A stretch of DNA of 64,000 nucleotides, taken from assembly GCA_024235855.1 (NCBI GenBank), contig JACKLN010000002.1, positions 62,001-126,000 on the forward strand. Reading direction: 5' to 3'. Shown one piece after another: positions 44,788 to 56,866 of the stretch; the first letter of the stretch is position 1, and each line of letters starts with the position of its first letter. The translations under genes and the position numbers were made by a program. Source of the stretch: Burkholderiaceae bacterium. GTDB lineage: Bacteria > Pseudomonadota > Gammaproteobacteria > Burkholderiales > Burkholderiaceae_C. The notes beneath the pieces are model-generated. The model did no database searches. It was not told the DNA's origin and worked only from the letters and a program-made list of their open reading frames with translations.

Positions 44788-45584
44788 CGGACGAGGTGCT
44801 GCTCTCCGCCCAGAACATCAGCGTTCGCTTTGGCGGCGTGCTGGCCGTCGATGGTGTCAGTTTCGACGTCCGGCGCGGCGAGGTGTTCACGCTGATCGGC
44901 CCCAACGGTGCGGGCAAGACCACGGTCTTCAACCTGATCAGCCGCATCTACACGCCCACCAGCGGGCGCATCCAGTACGACGGGCTCGACCTCACGGCGC
45001 AACCGCCGCACGCCGTCGCCGGCCTGGGCATCGCGCGCACCTTCCAGAACATCGAGCTGTTCGAGCACGCCAGCGTGCTGCAGAACCTGCTGATCGGCCG
45101 CCACACGCACCGGCGCACGACCCTGCTGGACGACCTGCTGTTCACGCCGAAGGCACGCCGCGCGGCCATCGACGACCGCGAGAAGGTCGAACGCGTGATC
45201 GACTTCCTGGACCTGCAGCACCACCGCGAATCGCTGATCGCCGGGCTGCCCTATGGCGTGCGAAAGGTGGTGGAACTGGCCCGCGCGCTGTGCGCGGAGC
45301 CGAAGCTGCTGCTGCTGGACGAGCCGTCCTCGGGCCTGAACGTCGAGGAGACCCAGGACATGGCGTTCTGGATCGACGACATCCGGCGTGAGTTCGGCAT
45401 CACGGTGCTGATGGTGGAGCACGACATGTCGCTGGTCTCCAGCGTGTCCGACCGCGTGCTGGCGATGAACCAGGGCCAGGTGCTGGCGATGGGCTCGCCG
45501 GCCGAGGTGCAGGCCCACCCGGGCGTGATCGAGGCCTACCTGGGCACGGCCGAGGACGTGACCTCGCTGCGGAGGCCGGCATGA
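44784..45584 (+). CDS. livG: ABC transporter ATP-binding protein LivG
   Basis: ATPase subunit, 266 residues. Walker A GPNGAGKTT, Q-loop around RTFQNIELF, signature region LPYGVRKVVELARAL (the usual degenerate form in LivG, not LSGGQ), Walker B LLLLDEPSSGLN and switch His in EHDMSLV. Overlaps livM and livF by four bases each, so the transporter genes are translationally coupled. Confidence 0.95.
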   Translation: MTDEVLLSAQNISVRFGGVLAVDGVSFDVRRGEVFTLIGPNGAGKTTVFNLISRIYTPTSGRIQYDGLDLTAQPPHAVAGLGIARTFQNIELFEHASVLQNLLIGRHTHRRTTLLDDLLFTPKARRAAIDDREKVERVIDFLDLQHHRESLIAGLPYGVRKVVELARALCAEPKLLLLDEPSSGLNVEETQDMAFWIDDIRREFGITVLMVEHDMSLVSSVSDRVLAMNQGQVLAMGSPAEVQAHPGVIEAYLGTAEDVTSLRRPA

Positions 45585-46363
45585 GCGGCGCGAGCGAGGA
45601 GATCCTGGTCCTCTCCAACGTCGAGAGCGCGTACGGGCCCATCAAGGCCATCCGTGGCGTGAGCCTCAAGGTGCGCCAGGGCGAGATCGCCACCGTGCTG
45701 GGCAGCAACGGGGCGGGCAAGTCCACCATCCTCAAGACCATCTCCGGCATCATCGATCCGAATCGCGGCAGCATCCACTTCCGCGGCGAGAACATCACGG
45801 CCAAGGATCCGGCCGACGTGGTGCGCCGTGGCCTGAGCCACGTCCCTGAGGGCCGGGAGGTTTTCCCGCTGCTGTCGGTGCACGACAACCTGCTGATGGG
45901 CGCCTACACGCGCAGCGACCGCGACGCCGTCGCGCGCGACATCGAGGCGGCGATGACCTACTTCCCGATCCTGCGCGAACGCGAGCGGCAGGACGCCGGC
46001 CTGCTGTCCGGCGGCCAGCAGCAGATGCTGGCCATCGCCCGCGCGCTGGTGGCCGCACCGCAGATGATCCTGCTCGACGAGCCCAGCCTGGGCCTGAGCC
46101 CCAAGCTCACGAAGGAGATCTTCGAGATCGTGGTGCGCATCAACCGCGAGCGCGGCACGACCATCCTGCTGGTGGAGCAGAACGCGAACATGGCGCTCAA
46201 CGTGGCCGACTTCGGCTACGTGCTGGAGAACGGCCGCATCGTGATGGAGGACCGCTGCGCCGCGCTGCGCGAGAAGGAGGACGTCAAGGAGTTCTACCTC
46301 GGCATGAAGGAAGAAGGCGTGCGCGGCGAGCGGCGCTGGAAGAAGAAGAAGACCTGGCGCTGA
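45581..46363 (+). CDS. livF: ABC transporter ATP-binding protein LivF
   Basis: Second ATPase subunit, 260 residues. Walker A GSNGAGKST, signature LLSGGQQQMLAIARAL, Walker B MILLDEPSLGLSP and switch His replaced by Gln in LLVEQNANMAL, as is normal for LivF. The C-terminal tail is lysine-rich (RRWKKKKTWR), longer than in E. coli. Overlaps livG by four bases and is followed after 11 bases by the acyl-CoA synthetase gene. Confidence 0.95.
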   Translation: MSGASEEILVLSNVESAYGPIKAIRGVSLKVRQGEIATVLGSNGAGKSTILKTISGIIDPNRGSIHFRGENITAKDPADVVRRGLSHVPEGREVFPLLSVHDNLLMGAYTRSDRDAVARDIEAAMTYFPILRERERQDAGLLSGGQQQMLAIARALVAAPQMILLDEPSLGLSPKLTKEIFEIVVRINRERGTTILLVEQNANMALNVADFGYVLENGRIVMEDRCAALREKEDVKEFYLGMKEEGVRGERRWKKKKTWR

Positions 46364-46374
46364 GGAGAACCACG

Positions 46375-48231
46375 ATGTCCAACCTCTGGGATGTGCAGCC
46401 GCGGCGGATCGACACCATCGTCGTGCCCGGCGAGACGGTGCCGGCGATCTTCTGGAACGCCGCGAAGCAGCGCGCCGACCTGACCTGGCTGCGCGAGAAG
46501 GACCTGGGCATCTGGCGCGCCTGGACCTGGCAGCGCGTGGCCGATGCGGTGACCGAGATCGCCCACGGCCTGATGGCGCTGGGCTTCGAGCGCGGCGAGA
46601 CGGTCTCCATCCTGTCGAACACGGTGGTGGAATGGGTGCTGGCCGACCTGGGCGTGCTCAGCTGCGGCGGCGTCAGTTCCGGCATCTACCCCACCGACGC
46701 CGCGTCGCAGGTGCACTACCTCTGCGAGGACTCGCGCACCGTGGTGCTGTTCGTCGAGAACGACGAGCAACTCGACAAGGCGCTCGAGGTGCGCGACCAG
46801 CTGCCCTTGCTGCGCAAGATCGTGGTCTTCGACATGGAAGGCCTGCACGATCTCCAGGATGATGGCGTGATCTCGCTCGAGGCGCTGCGCGAACTCGGCC
46901 GCGCGCATCGGCAGCAGCATCCGGATGCGATCACGCAGCGGGTGGCCGCCGTGCAGCCCGACGACCTGGCCATTCTGGTCTACACCTCGGGCACCACCGG
47001 CAAGCCCAAGGGCGCGATGCACAGCCACCGCACGCTCGTCACCTCGATGCGGGGCTACAACCTCACCGGCGGCCAGGACGAGCAGGACGAGCGCATGTGC
47101 TTCCTGCCGCTGTGCCACATCGCCGAGCGCATGGGCGGCGAGTACTTCTGCATGTACACCGGCTCGAAGCTGAACTTCGTCGAGAACCCGGAGACGGTAC
47201 CGGAGAACGTGCGCGAGATCGCCCCCACGGTGGCCGTGGCCGTGCCGCGCGTGTGGGAGAAGTTCTATTCGGCGGTGACGATCGCGATCAAGGAATCCGG
47301 ACGCCTGCAGCAGCTGGCCTATGCCTGGGGCGTGGGTACCGGCATGCAGGTGGTGGACAAGGTCATGGCCGGGCAGCCCGTGCCAGCCTCGCTCAAGCTG
47401 AAGTTCCGGCTGGCGCGGCTGCTGGTGCTGGACAACGTGCGCAAGCTCATCGGCATCCACCGCGCGCGCGCCTGCATCACCGGTGCGGCGCCGATCTCGC
47501 CCGACCTGGTGCGCTGGTACATGGCGCTGGGCGTGCCGATGGCCGAGGTCTGGGGCATGACCGAGACCGGCGGCATCAGCACCTACACGCCCATCGACCG
47601 CATCCGCCCCGGCCGCATCGGCATCGCGGCCCCGTACAACGAGGTGCGCATTGACGAGGCCACCGGCGAGATCCTGGTGCGCGGCCCCAACGTCTTCACG
47701 GGCTACCTGAACCAGCCGGAGAAGACGGCCGAGACCATCGACGCAGATGGCTGGCTGCACACCGGCGACGTGGGACAGGTCGATGCCGAAGGCACCTTCC
47801 GAATCACCGACCGGATGAAGGACCTCATCATCACGGCCGGCGGCAAGAACGTCACGCCCACCGAGATCGAGAACGAGCTGAAGTTCTCGCCCTACGTGAC
47901 CGACGCGGTGGTGATCGGCGACGCACGGCCGTACCTGGTGGTCCTGATCATGATCGACCAGGAGAACGTCGAGAAGTACGCGCAGGACAACGACGTGCCT
48001 TTCAGCAACTACGCCAGCCTGACACGCGCGCCGGAGGTGCGGGCGCTGATCCAGGCCGAGATCGACCGTGTGAACAAGAAGTTCGCGCGCGTCGAGCAGA
48101 TCAAGAAGTTCCACCTCATCGACGCCCAGCTCACGGCCGAGGACGAGGAGCTCACGCCGACGATGAAGCTCAAGCGCAAGCTGGTGCAGAAGAAGTACGC
48201 CCCGCAGATCGAGGCCATGTACGCCGGCTGA
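46375..48231 (+). CDS. Long-chain-type AMP-dependent acyl-CoA synthetase
   Basis: ANL-superfamily acid-CoA ligase, 618 residues, near the FadD15/long-chain group. Seen: LVYTSGTTGKPKGAMHSH (P-loop), AEVWGMTETGG, DGWLHTGDVGQ, TDRMKDLIITAGGKNVTPTEIE and a C-terminal KLKRKLV region with the catalytic lysine part. A GAGGAG site precedes ATG 46375. It is embedded between livF and the binding-protein gene of the same transporter, which suggests the imported compound is a carboxylic acid activated with CoA on entry; chain length and identity are unknown. Confidence 0.93.
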   Translation: MSNLWDVQPRRIDTIVVPGETVPAIFWNAAKQRADLTWLREKDLGIWRAWTWQRVADAVTEIAHGLMALGFERGETVSILSNTVVEWVLADLGVLSCGGVSSGIYPTDAASQVHYLCEDSRTVVLFVENDEQLDKALEVRDQLPLLRKIVVFDMEGLHDLQDDGVISLEALRELGRAHRQQHPDAITQRVAAVQPDDLAILVYTSGTTGKPKGAMHSHRTLVTSMRGYNLTGGQDEQDERMCFLPLCHIAERMGGEYFCMYTGSKLNFVENPETVPENVREIAPTVAVAVPRVWEKFYSAVTIAIKESGRLQQLAYAWGVGTGMQVVDKVMAGQPVPASLKLKFRLARLLVLDNVRKLIGIHRARACITGAAPISPDLVRWYMALGVPMAEVWGMTETGGISTYTPIDRIRPGRIGIAAPYNEVRIDEATGEILVRGPNVFTGYLNQPEKTAETIDADGWLHTGDVGQVDAEGTFRITDRMKDLIITAGGKNVTPTEIENELKFSPYVTDAVVIGDARPYLVVLIMIDQENVEKYAQDNDVPFSNYASLTRAPEVRALIQAEIDRVNKKFARVEQIKKFHLIDAQLTAEDEELTPTMKLKRKLVQKKYAPQIEAMYAG

Positions 48232-48319
48232 CCGGGCCCGATTCAGCACTAACGCCAATGGGAAGCCACCCCACCCGGTGCGACCATCGTGCCGTTCGAC
48301 CCTTCGAAGGAGACCTGAG

Positions 48320-49480
48320 ATGAAGATCCGCCACCTGGTTGCCATCGCCGCCGCGATGGCCGTGGGCAGCACCTGGGCGCAGACCCAGGGTGTCAGCAAG
48401 AACGAGATCATGCTGGGCTCGATCCAGGATCTCTCCGGCCCGATCGCCGGATTCGGCAAGCAGGTGCGCCTGGGCATGCTGCTGGCCGTGGACGAGATCA
48501 ACGAGCTTGGGGGCGTGCATGGCCGCCAGCTCAAGCTGCAGGTGGAGGACTCCGCCTACGACCCGAAGAAGGCCGTGCTCGCGGCACAGAAGCTGGTCAA
48601 CAGCGACAAGATCTTCGCGATGATCGGTCACATCGGCACCGCGCAGAACATGGCTGCGATGCCGGTGCAGTTCCAGAAGAACGTCTTCAACTTCTTCCCG
48701 GTCACCGCGGCGCGGCAGATGTACGAGCCCTTCCACAAGCTCAAGTACGCCTTTGCCGCTACCTACTACGACCAGATGCGCATCGCCGCACCCAAGCTGG
48801 CCAAGGAGAAGGGCGCCAAGAAGGTCTGCTCGATGTACCAGGACGACGAGTTCGGCCTGGAGGTGCTGCGCGGCGCCGAGGATGGTCTCAAGGCCGCCGG
48901 CATGGAGATGACCGAGAAGACCTCCTACAAGCGCGGCGCCACCGACTTCTCGTCGCAGATGGCCAAGCTGCAGTCGGCCGGCTGCGACATGGTGGTGATG
49001 GGCACCATCATCCGCGAGACCATCGGCGGCATCGCCACCGCACGCAAGCTGGGCTTCAGCCCGACCTTCCTGGGTTCGAGCGCGTCGTATACCGACCTGA
49101 TCCACAAGCTCGGCGGCGCCGCCATGGACGGCCTGTACGCCACCCACACGTCGCAGCATCCGTACCTGGACGACGCCTCGCCGGCCATCAGCTTCTGGGC
49201 CAAGAAGTACAAGACCAAGTTCAACGAAGATCCCACGGTCTTCTCGGTCTACGGCTACAACGCCATCGATGCCTTTGCCAAGGCGGCGCAGAAAGCCGGC
49301 CCGAACCTGACGGTGGACAGCTTCATCAAGGCGATGGACTCGATGACCATCCCGGCCGACATCTTCGGCAGCCCGCCGGCCACGTTCACCGCCACCAAGC
49401 GCCTGGGCAACGACACCTCGCGGCTGTCGCAGTTGCAGGGCCAGCGCTGGAAGGTGGTCTCGGACTACATGAAGCCCTGA
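48320..49480 (+). CDS. HAAT-type periplasmic solute-binding protein
   Basis: Periplasmic binding protein of 386 residues with a signal peptide (MKIRHLVAIAAAMAVGSTWA|Q). Mature part begins VSKNEIMLGSIQDLSGPIAGFG, typical of LivK/AmiC-like proteins, followed by GMLLAVDEINELGG and VCSMYQDDEFGLEVLRG. GAAGGAGACC precedes ATG 48320. Ends the livHMGF-acs operon; the ligand is likely an organic acid or amino acid, not assignable from sequence. Confidence 0.93.
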   Translation: MKIRHLVAIAAAMAVGSTWAQTQGVSKNEIMLGSIQDLSGPIAGFGKQVRLGMLLAVDEINELGGVHGRQLKLQVEDSAYDPKKAVLAAQKLVNSDKIFAMIGHIGTAQNMAAMPVQFQKNVFNFFPVTAARQMYEPFHKLKYAFAATYYDQMRIAAPKLAKEKGAKKVCSMYQDDEFGLEVLRGAEDGLKAAGMEMTEKTSYKRGATDFSSQMAKLQSAGCDMVVMGTIIRETIGGIATARKLGFSPTFLGSSASYTDLIHKLGGAAMDGLYATHTSQHPYLDDASPAISFWAKKYKTKFNEDPTVFSVYGYNAIDAFAKAAQKAGPNLTVDSFIKAMDSMTIPADIFGSPPATFTATKRLGNDTSRLSQLQGQRWKVVSDYMKP

Positions 49481-49503
49481 GCACGTCGGCGCTCGGTACA
49501 CAG

Positions 49504-49523
49504 GGGCCGCCTTCGGGCGGCCC
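49504..49523 (+). terminator. Hairpin terminator after the liv operon
   Basis: GGGCCGCC and GGCGGCCC flank a TTCG tetraloop, followed by TTGCCGTTCC, 23 bases after the binding-protein stop. A stable stem with a weak T run. Confidence 0.7.
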
Positions 49524-49542
49524 TTGCCGTTCCTGGCGACGG

Positions 49543-49548
49543 GATAAT
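49543..49548 (+). promoter_or_regulatory. Predicted -10 box of rlmD (leaderless type)
   Basis: GATAAT ends seven bases before ATG 49556. No Shine-Dalgarno sequence lies between and no good -35 is visible. Confidence 0.5.
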
Positions 49549-49555
49549 CCTTGCC

Positions 49556-50899
49556 ATGTCGGCACTGAATGACGAATGGCTGGAGGTCGAATCGCTCGAC
49601 CTCGACGGGCAGGGCGTGGCGCACCGCGCCGATGGCAAGGTGGTCTTCATCGAAGGCGCCCTGCCGGGTGAGCGGGTGCAGGTCAACGTCGGCCGGCGCA
49701 AGAACCAGTGGGAGCAGGGGCAGGTCACCGCCATCGCACGCGAGAGCGCGCAGCGCGTGAGCCCGGGCTGCCCGCACTTCGGCCTGCACCGCGAAGCCTG
49801 CGGCGGCTGCAAGATGCAGCACCTGCACCCGACTGCACAGGTGGCGGTGAAGCAGCGCGTGCTGGAGGACAACCTCTGGCACCTGGGCAAGGTCAAGCCC
49901 GAGCGCCTGCTGCGGCCCATCGAAGGCCCTGCGTGGGGCTACCGCTACCGTGCACGCCTGTCGGTGCGCTATGTGGCACGCAAGGACGTGGTGCTGGTGG
50001 GCTTCCACGAGCGCAAGTCGCGCTACGTGGCCGACATGAGCCGCTGTGAGGTGCTGCCGCCGGCGGTGAGCGCACTGCTGCCCAGGCTGCGCGCGCTGGT
50101 GGCGGCGATGGCCGAACGCGACCGCCTGCCGCAGATCGAGCTCGCGATGGGTGACGACGTGGTCGCGCTGGTGCTGCGCCACCTGGCTCCGTTGCCCGAT
50201 GGCGACCTGGCCCGTTTGCGCGCCTTCTCCGCGGAACACGGGGTGCAGTGGTGGCTGCAGCCCAAGGGCCCGGACACCGTGCACCGGCTGGACGACGACG
50301 GCGCCGAACTGGCCTATGCGCTGCCGGAATTCGACGTGCACATGCCGTTCAAGCCGACGGACTTCACCCAGGTCAACCCGCACATCAACCGCGTGCTGGT
50401 CCAGCGGGCTCTCACGCGGCTGGGCCCGCAGCCGGGCGAGCGCGTGATCGACTGGTTCTGCGGCCTGGGCAACTTCACGCTGCCGATCGCCCGGCGCGGT
50501 GCCACCGTGCTGGGCATCGAGGGCAGCCAGGCGCTGGTGCAGCGCGCCGGCGACAACGCTGCGCGAAACGGGCTGAGTGCCGACTTCGAGGTGCGCAACC
50601 TGTTCGAGCTGGTGCCCGACGACCTGGTGGCGCTGGGGGCCGTGGACCGCTGGCTGGTCGACCCGCCGCGCGAAGGGGCGTTCGCCCTGGCCAAGGCGGC
50701 CGCGGACCTGGTGCAGACGGGGGCCGCCTGGGCGCCGCCGAAGCGGATCGTCTACGTCAGCTGCAACCCGGCGACGCTGGCGCGGGACGCAGGATTGTTG
50801 GTGCACCAGGCGGGCTACCGATGCACGCAGGCCGGCGTGGTCAACATGTTCCCGCACACGGCACACGTGGAGAGCATGGCCGTGTTCGAGCGACCCTGA
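49556..50899 (+). CDS. rlmD: 23S rRNA (uracil-5-)-methyltransferase RlmD (RumA)
   Basis: Methylates U1939 of 23S rRNA with SAM. It has 447 residues: N-terminal TRAM domain (about 5-60), 4Fe-4S cysteines (CPHFGLHREACGGCKM plus another Cys at MSRCEV), and a C-terminal methyltransferase domain with IDWFCGLGNFTLPIA (SAM site), DPPREG and the catalytic Cys in VSCNPATLARD. Relatives are commonly found beside rpoS or nlpD, which fits the nearby surE-pcm-nlpD block. Followed by a two-way terminator. Confidence 0.95.
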   Translation: MSALNDEWLEVESLDLDGQGVAHRADGKVVFIEGALPGERVQVNVGRRKNQWEQGQVTAIARESAQRVSPGCPHFGLHREACGGCKMQHLHPTAQVAVKQRVLEDNLWHLGKVKPERLLRPIEGPAWGYRYRARLSVRYVARKDVVLVGFHERKSRYVADMSRCEVLPPAVSALLPRLRALVAAMAERDRLPQIELAMGDDVVALVLRHLAPLPDGDLARLRAFSAEHGVQWWLQPKGPDTVHRLDDDGAELAYALPEFDVHMPFKPTDFTQVNPHINRVLVQRALTRLGPQPGERVIDWFCGLGNFTLPIARRGATVLGIEGSQALVQRAGDNAARNGLSADFEVRNLFELVPDDLVALGAVDRWLVDPPREGAFALAKAAADLVQTGAAWAPPKRIVYVSCNPATLARDAGLLVHQAGYRCTQAGVVNMFPHTAHVESMAVFERP

Positions 50900-50905
50900 A
50901 CGACA

Positions 50906-50927
50906 AAAGGGGCCCGAAGGCCCCTTT
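50906..50927. terminator. Bidirectional terminator between rlmD and the BI-1 gene
   Basis: AAAGGGGCC and GGCCCCTTT pair perfectly around a CGAA loop. T-rich ends occur on both strands (TTTCGTT rightward, TTTTGTCG leftward), fitting the convergent genes. Confidence 0.85.
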
Positions 50928-50946
50928 CGTTCGCGGGTGCGGCGCC

Positions 50947-51639
50947 TCAGTCTTCGCCGCCGAAGATGCCCAGCAGCGACAGCAGGGCCTGGAACACGTT
51001 GTAGATGCTCAGGTACACGCCCAGCGTGGCGGTGATGTAGTTCGTCTCGTAGCCGTCCTGCACGCGCTTGAGGTCGTGCAGGATGAAGGCCGAGAAGATG
51101 CCGATCACCAGCACCGACAGCGTGATCATCAACGCGCTGGACTGGATGAAGAAGTTAGCGATGCCGGCCACCAGCACCATCACAGCGCCGATCATCAGCC
51201 ACTTGCCCATCGCACTCAGGTCGCGCTTGATCACCGTGCTCAACGACGCCATCGTGAAGAAGATGGCGGCCGTGCCGGCGAACGCGGTCATGATCAGGCT
51301 CATGCCGTTGGCCAGGCCCAGTACGACGCCGATCAGGCGCGCCAACATGATGCCCATGAAGAACGTGAACGCCAGCAGCACCGGCACGCCGGCAGCGGAG
51401 TTCTTGGTCTTCTCGATGGCGAACATGAAGCCGAAGGCGCCGGCCAGGAACACGACCAGACCGATGCCCGGGGACATGGCCGCCGCCAACCCGGTGCTCA
51501 CCCCGATCCAGGCACCCAGCACCGTGGGCACCATCGACAGGGCCAGCAGCCAGTAGGTGTTGCGCAGGACGCGGTTGCGTTGCGACGAGAGTGCGCCTGC
51601 GCCCGCGTGGCCGGGGTAGGTTTGCACGTTGTCGATCAT
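50947..51639 (-). CDS. Bax inhibitor-1/YccA family membrane protein
   Basis: Inner-membrane protein of 230 residues with seven hydrophobic segments. Family marks include NTYWLLALSMVPTVLGAWIG, the FTFFMGIMLARLIG segment and the C-terminal LIGIFSAFILHDLKRVQDG with the conserved Asp; the last segment ends YNVFQALLSLLGIF. E. coli YccA inhibits FtsH, and an ftsH gene lies 8 kb away. ATG 51639, with GGAGG nearby, is chosen; ATG 51702 is an alternative that would add 21 residues. Confidence 0.93.
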   Translation of the reverse strand: MIDNVQTYPGHAGAGALSSQRNRVLRNTYWLLALSMVPTVLGAWIGVSTGLAAAMSPGIGLVVFLAGAFGFMFAIEKTKNSAAGVPVLLAFTFFMGIMLARLIGVVLGLANGMSLIMTAFAGTAAIFFTMASLSTVIKRDLSAMGKWLMIGAVMVLVAGIANFFIQSSALMITLSVLVIGIFSAFILHDLKRVQDGYETNYITATLGVYLSIYNVFQALLSLLGIFGGED

Positions 51640-51764
51640 CGAAGAGCCTCCAGGGGTGGGGGTTGTGGATACAGGTCCAACGGTGGACTTGTCGAAAGTC
51701 ATTTTAGTTCCCGTCATCAATCCGGGCGCTATCGTTGTCCGCATTCACGACGAGGAATCTGACC

Positions 51765-52175
51765 ATGAAATCCAAGCCCACCCTTGAACTGGCCGACGTC
51801 AAGCGCATCGCCGCCGCCGCCGAGGCCGAAGCCGTGGCCAACGGCTGGGCGGTGAGCATCGCCATCGTCGACGACGGCGGCCACTTGCTGTGGCTGCAGC
51901 GCCTGGACGGCGCCGCCCCGATCTCGGCGCAGATTGCTCCTGCCAAGGCCAACACCGCGGCCCTCGGCCGGCGCGAGAGCCGCGTCTACGAGGAAACGAT
52001 CAACCAGGGGCGGACGTCCTTCCTCAGCGCGCCGGCCCTGCGCGGCATGCTGGAGGGCGGCGTGCCGATCGTCGTCGACGGGCACCACCTTGGTGCGGTG
52101 GGGGTCAGCGGGGTCCAGAGCCAGCAGGATGCGCAGATTGCGCGCGCCGGCATCGCGGCGTTGACGGCCGTCTGA
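51765..52175 (+). CDS. GlcG/HbpS family heme-binding-like protein
   Basis: Single-domain protein of 136 residues with the GlcG/HbpS fold. Characteristic stretches: LADVKRIAAAAEAEA, SIAIVDDGGHLLWLQRLDGA, KANTAALGRRES, GGVPIVVDGHHLGAVGVSG and QDAQIARAGI. Some relatives bind heme or cobalamin; the role in glycolate operons is unclear and no partner gene is nearby. GAGGAA precedes ATG 51765; a TATCGT box at 51730 may be its -10. Confidence 0.88.
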   Translation: MKSKPTLELADVKRIAAAAEAEAVANGWAVSIAIVDDGGHLLWLQRLDGAAPISAQIAPAKANTAALGRRESRVYEETINQGRTSFLSAPALRGMLEGGVPIVVDGHHLGAVGVSGVQSQQDAQIARAGIAALTAV

Positions 52176-52233
52176 GGCCGCCCGGTAGCGCTGGCGGCCA
52201 AGGGTTGTCCCGGGGAAGGGGCGCTGGACAGGC

Positions 52234-52239
52234 TATACT
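52234..52239 (+). promoter_or_regulatory. Probable -10 box of carAB
   Basis: TATACT at 52234 is the best -10-like sequence before carA; TTGTCC lies 23 bases upstream, too far for a standard spacer. It would give a leader of about 125 bases. Confidence 0.45.
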
Positions 52240-52311
52240 TCGGCGGTTTACCTGCCAACAGCGCAGCCTAGCGAAATCCGCCTTCGGTTTCCCTCAGGAC
52301 GGCCTGCTGCC

Positions 52312-52348
52312 CAGCCCACCCGGCCGGCGCGGCGGCCGGGCTGGGCTG
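52312..52348 (+). promoter_or_regulatory. Large GC hairpin in the carA leader
   Basis: CAGCCC-A-CCCGGCCG (52312-52326) pairs with CGGCCGGG-CT-GGGCTG (52333-52348), a 14-pair stem with one small bulge and a six-base loop. It ends seven bases before the GGAG ribosome site of carA. It may control carAB translation or transcription; mechanism unknown. Confidence 0.55.
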
Positions 52349-52368
52349 CACACACCGGAGCCATTGTC

Positions 52369-53520
52369 TTGCTGCCTGTCCTGCCCCCCGCCCTCCTGGC
52401 ACTTGCAGACGGCTCGACCTTCCTGGGCACCTCGATCGGCGCGGCCGGTCGCACGGTCGGCGAAGTGGTGTTCAACACCGCGCTCACCGGTTACCAGGAG
52501 ATCCTCACCGACCCGTCGTACTGCCGCCAGATCGTCACGCTGACGTATCCGCACATCGGCAACTACGGGGTCAGCGACGAGGACGTCGAAGCCCGCCGCG
52601 TGCATGCCGCCGGCCTCGTGATCCGCGACCTGCCGCGGCGCGCGTCCAACTTTCGCGCCAGCCGCACGCTGCCGGAGTACCTGCGCGCCGAGGGCACGGT
52701 GGCCATCGCCGACATCGACACCCGGCGCTTGACCCGCCGGCTGCGCACCACCGGCGCGCAGAACGGCTGCATCATGGCCTTCGAGCCGGGCACGGTGATC
52801 GACGAGACGCGCATCGCCGAGGCCGTGGCCGCGGCCCGCGCCGCGCCGTCGATGGCCGGCCAGGACCTGGCCAAGGTGGTCACCACCAACACCGCCTACG
52901 ACTGGCGCACCACCGAATGGGCGCTGGGGCAGGGCTATGGCACCCAGGAGGCGCCACGTTTCCACGTCGTGGCCTATGACTTCGGCGTCAAGCACAACAT
53001 CCTGCGCATGCTGGCCAGCCGCGGCTGCCGCCTGACCGTGGTGCCGGCGCAGACCCCTGCGGCCGAGGTGCAGGCGATGACGCCGGACGGCGTCTTTCTG
53101 TCCAACGGCCCGGGTGACCCGGAGCCCTGCGGCTACGCTATCGCCGCCGCGCGCGACCTGATCGAATCCGGCCTGCCGACCTTCGGCATCTGCCTGGGTC
53201 ATCAGATCATGGCCCTGGCCTCGGGCGCGAAGACCTTCAAGATGAAGTTCGGCCACCACGGCGCCAACCACCCGGTGAAGGACCTGGACAACGGCCGCGT
53301 CAGCATCACGAGCCAGAACCACGGCTTCGCGGTGGACGCCGGTTCGCTGCCGGCCAACCTGCGTCCGACGCACGTGAGCCTGTTCGACGGCACGCTGCAG
53401 GGTCTGGCGCGCACCGACAAGCCGGCCTTCTGCTTCCAGGGCCACCCGGAGGCCAGCCCGGGCCCGCACGACATCGCCTACCTGTTCGATCGCTTCGTGA
53501 ATCTGATGGAGCAACGCTGA
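52369..53520 (+). CDS. carA: Carbamoyl-phosphate synthase small subunit
   Basis: Glutaminase subunit of carbamoyl-phosphate synthase, supplying ammonia for pyrimidine and arginine synthesis. It has 383 residues: CPSase small-chain domain (about 1-150: GEVVFNTALTGYQEILTDPSY) and class I glutamine amidotransferase domain (about 195-380) with catalytic Cys in FGICLGHQ and His/Glu in GHPEASPGP. No ATG fits; TTG 52369 is used, with GGAG nine bases upstream, and gives the N-terminus usual for relatives. Confidence 0.95.
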   Translation: MLPVLPPALLALADGSTFLGTSIGAAGRTVGEVVFNTALTGYQEILTDPSYCRQIVTLTYPHIGNYGVSDEDVEARRVHAAGLVIRDLPRRASNFRASRTLPEYLRAEGTVAIADIDTRRLTRRLRTTGAQNGCIMAFEPGTVIDETRIAEAVAAARAAPSMAGQDLAKVVTTNTAYDWRTTEWALGQGYGTQEAPRFHVVAYDFGVKHNILRMLASRGCRLTVVPAQTPAAEVQAMTPDGVFLSNGPGDPEPCGYAIAAARDLIESGLPTFGICLGHQIMALASGAKTFKMKFGHHGANHPVKDLDNGRVSITSQNHGFAVDAGSLPANLRPTHVSLFDGTLQGLARTDKPAFCFQGHPEASPGPHDIAYLFDRFVNLMEQR

Positions 53521-53521
53521 G

Positions 53522-56776
<3,255 letters not shown>

Positions 56777-56824
56777 ACTACACGCACATTCCGCCGCACG
56801 GCAGGCTTCACGGGCAACCGTCCA

Positions 56825-56848
56825 GCCGCTTGCGGCGGTCTTGCTTTT
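56825..56848 (+). terminator. Weak hairpin with T run between carB and greA
   Basis: GCCG-CTTG-CGGC, a short stem with a stable CTTG loop, is followed by GGTCTTGCTTTT. It could trim the carAB transcript, but greA may still be read through. Confidence 0.4.
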
Positions 56849-56866
56849 GGCTGATCAGGAAACCCC

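Noticed and set aside
48170..50866. 898-codon minus-strand open frame opposite the binding protein and rlmD genes
   Set aside because: Shadow frame; both real genes on the plus strand have clear family motifs.
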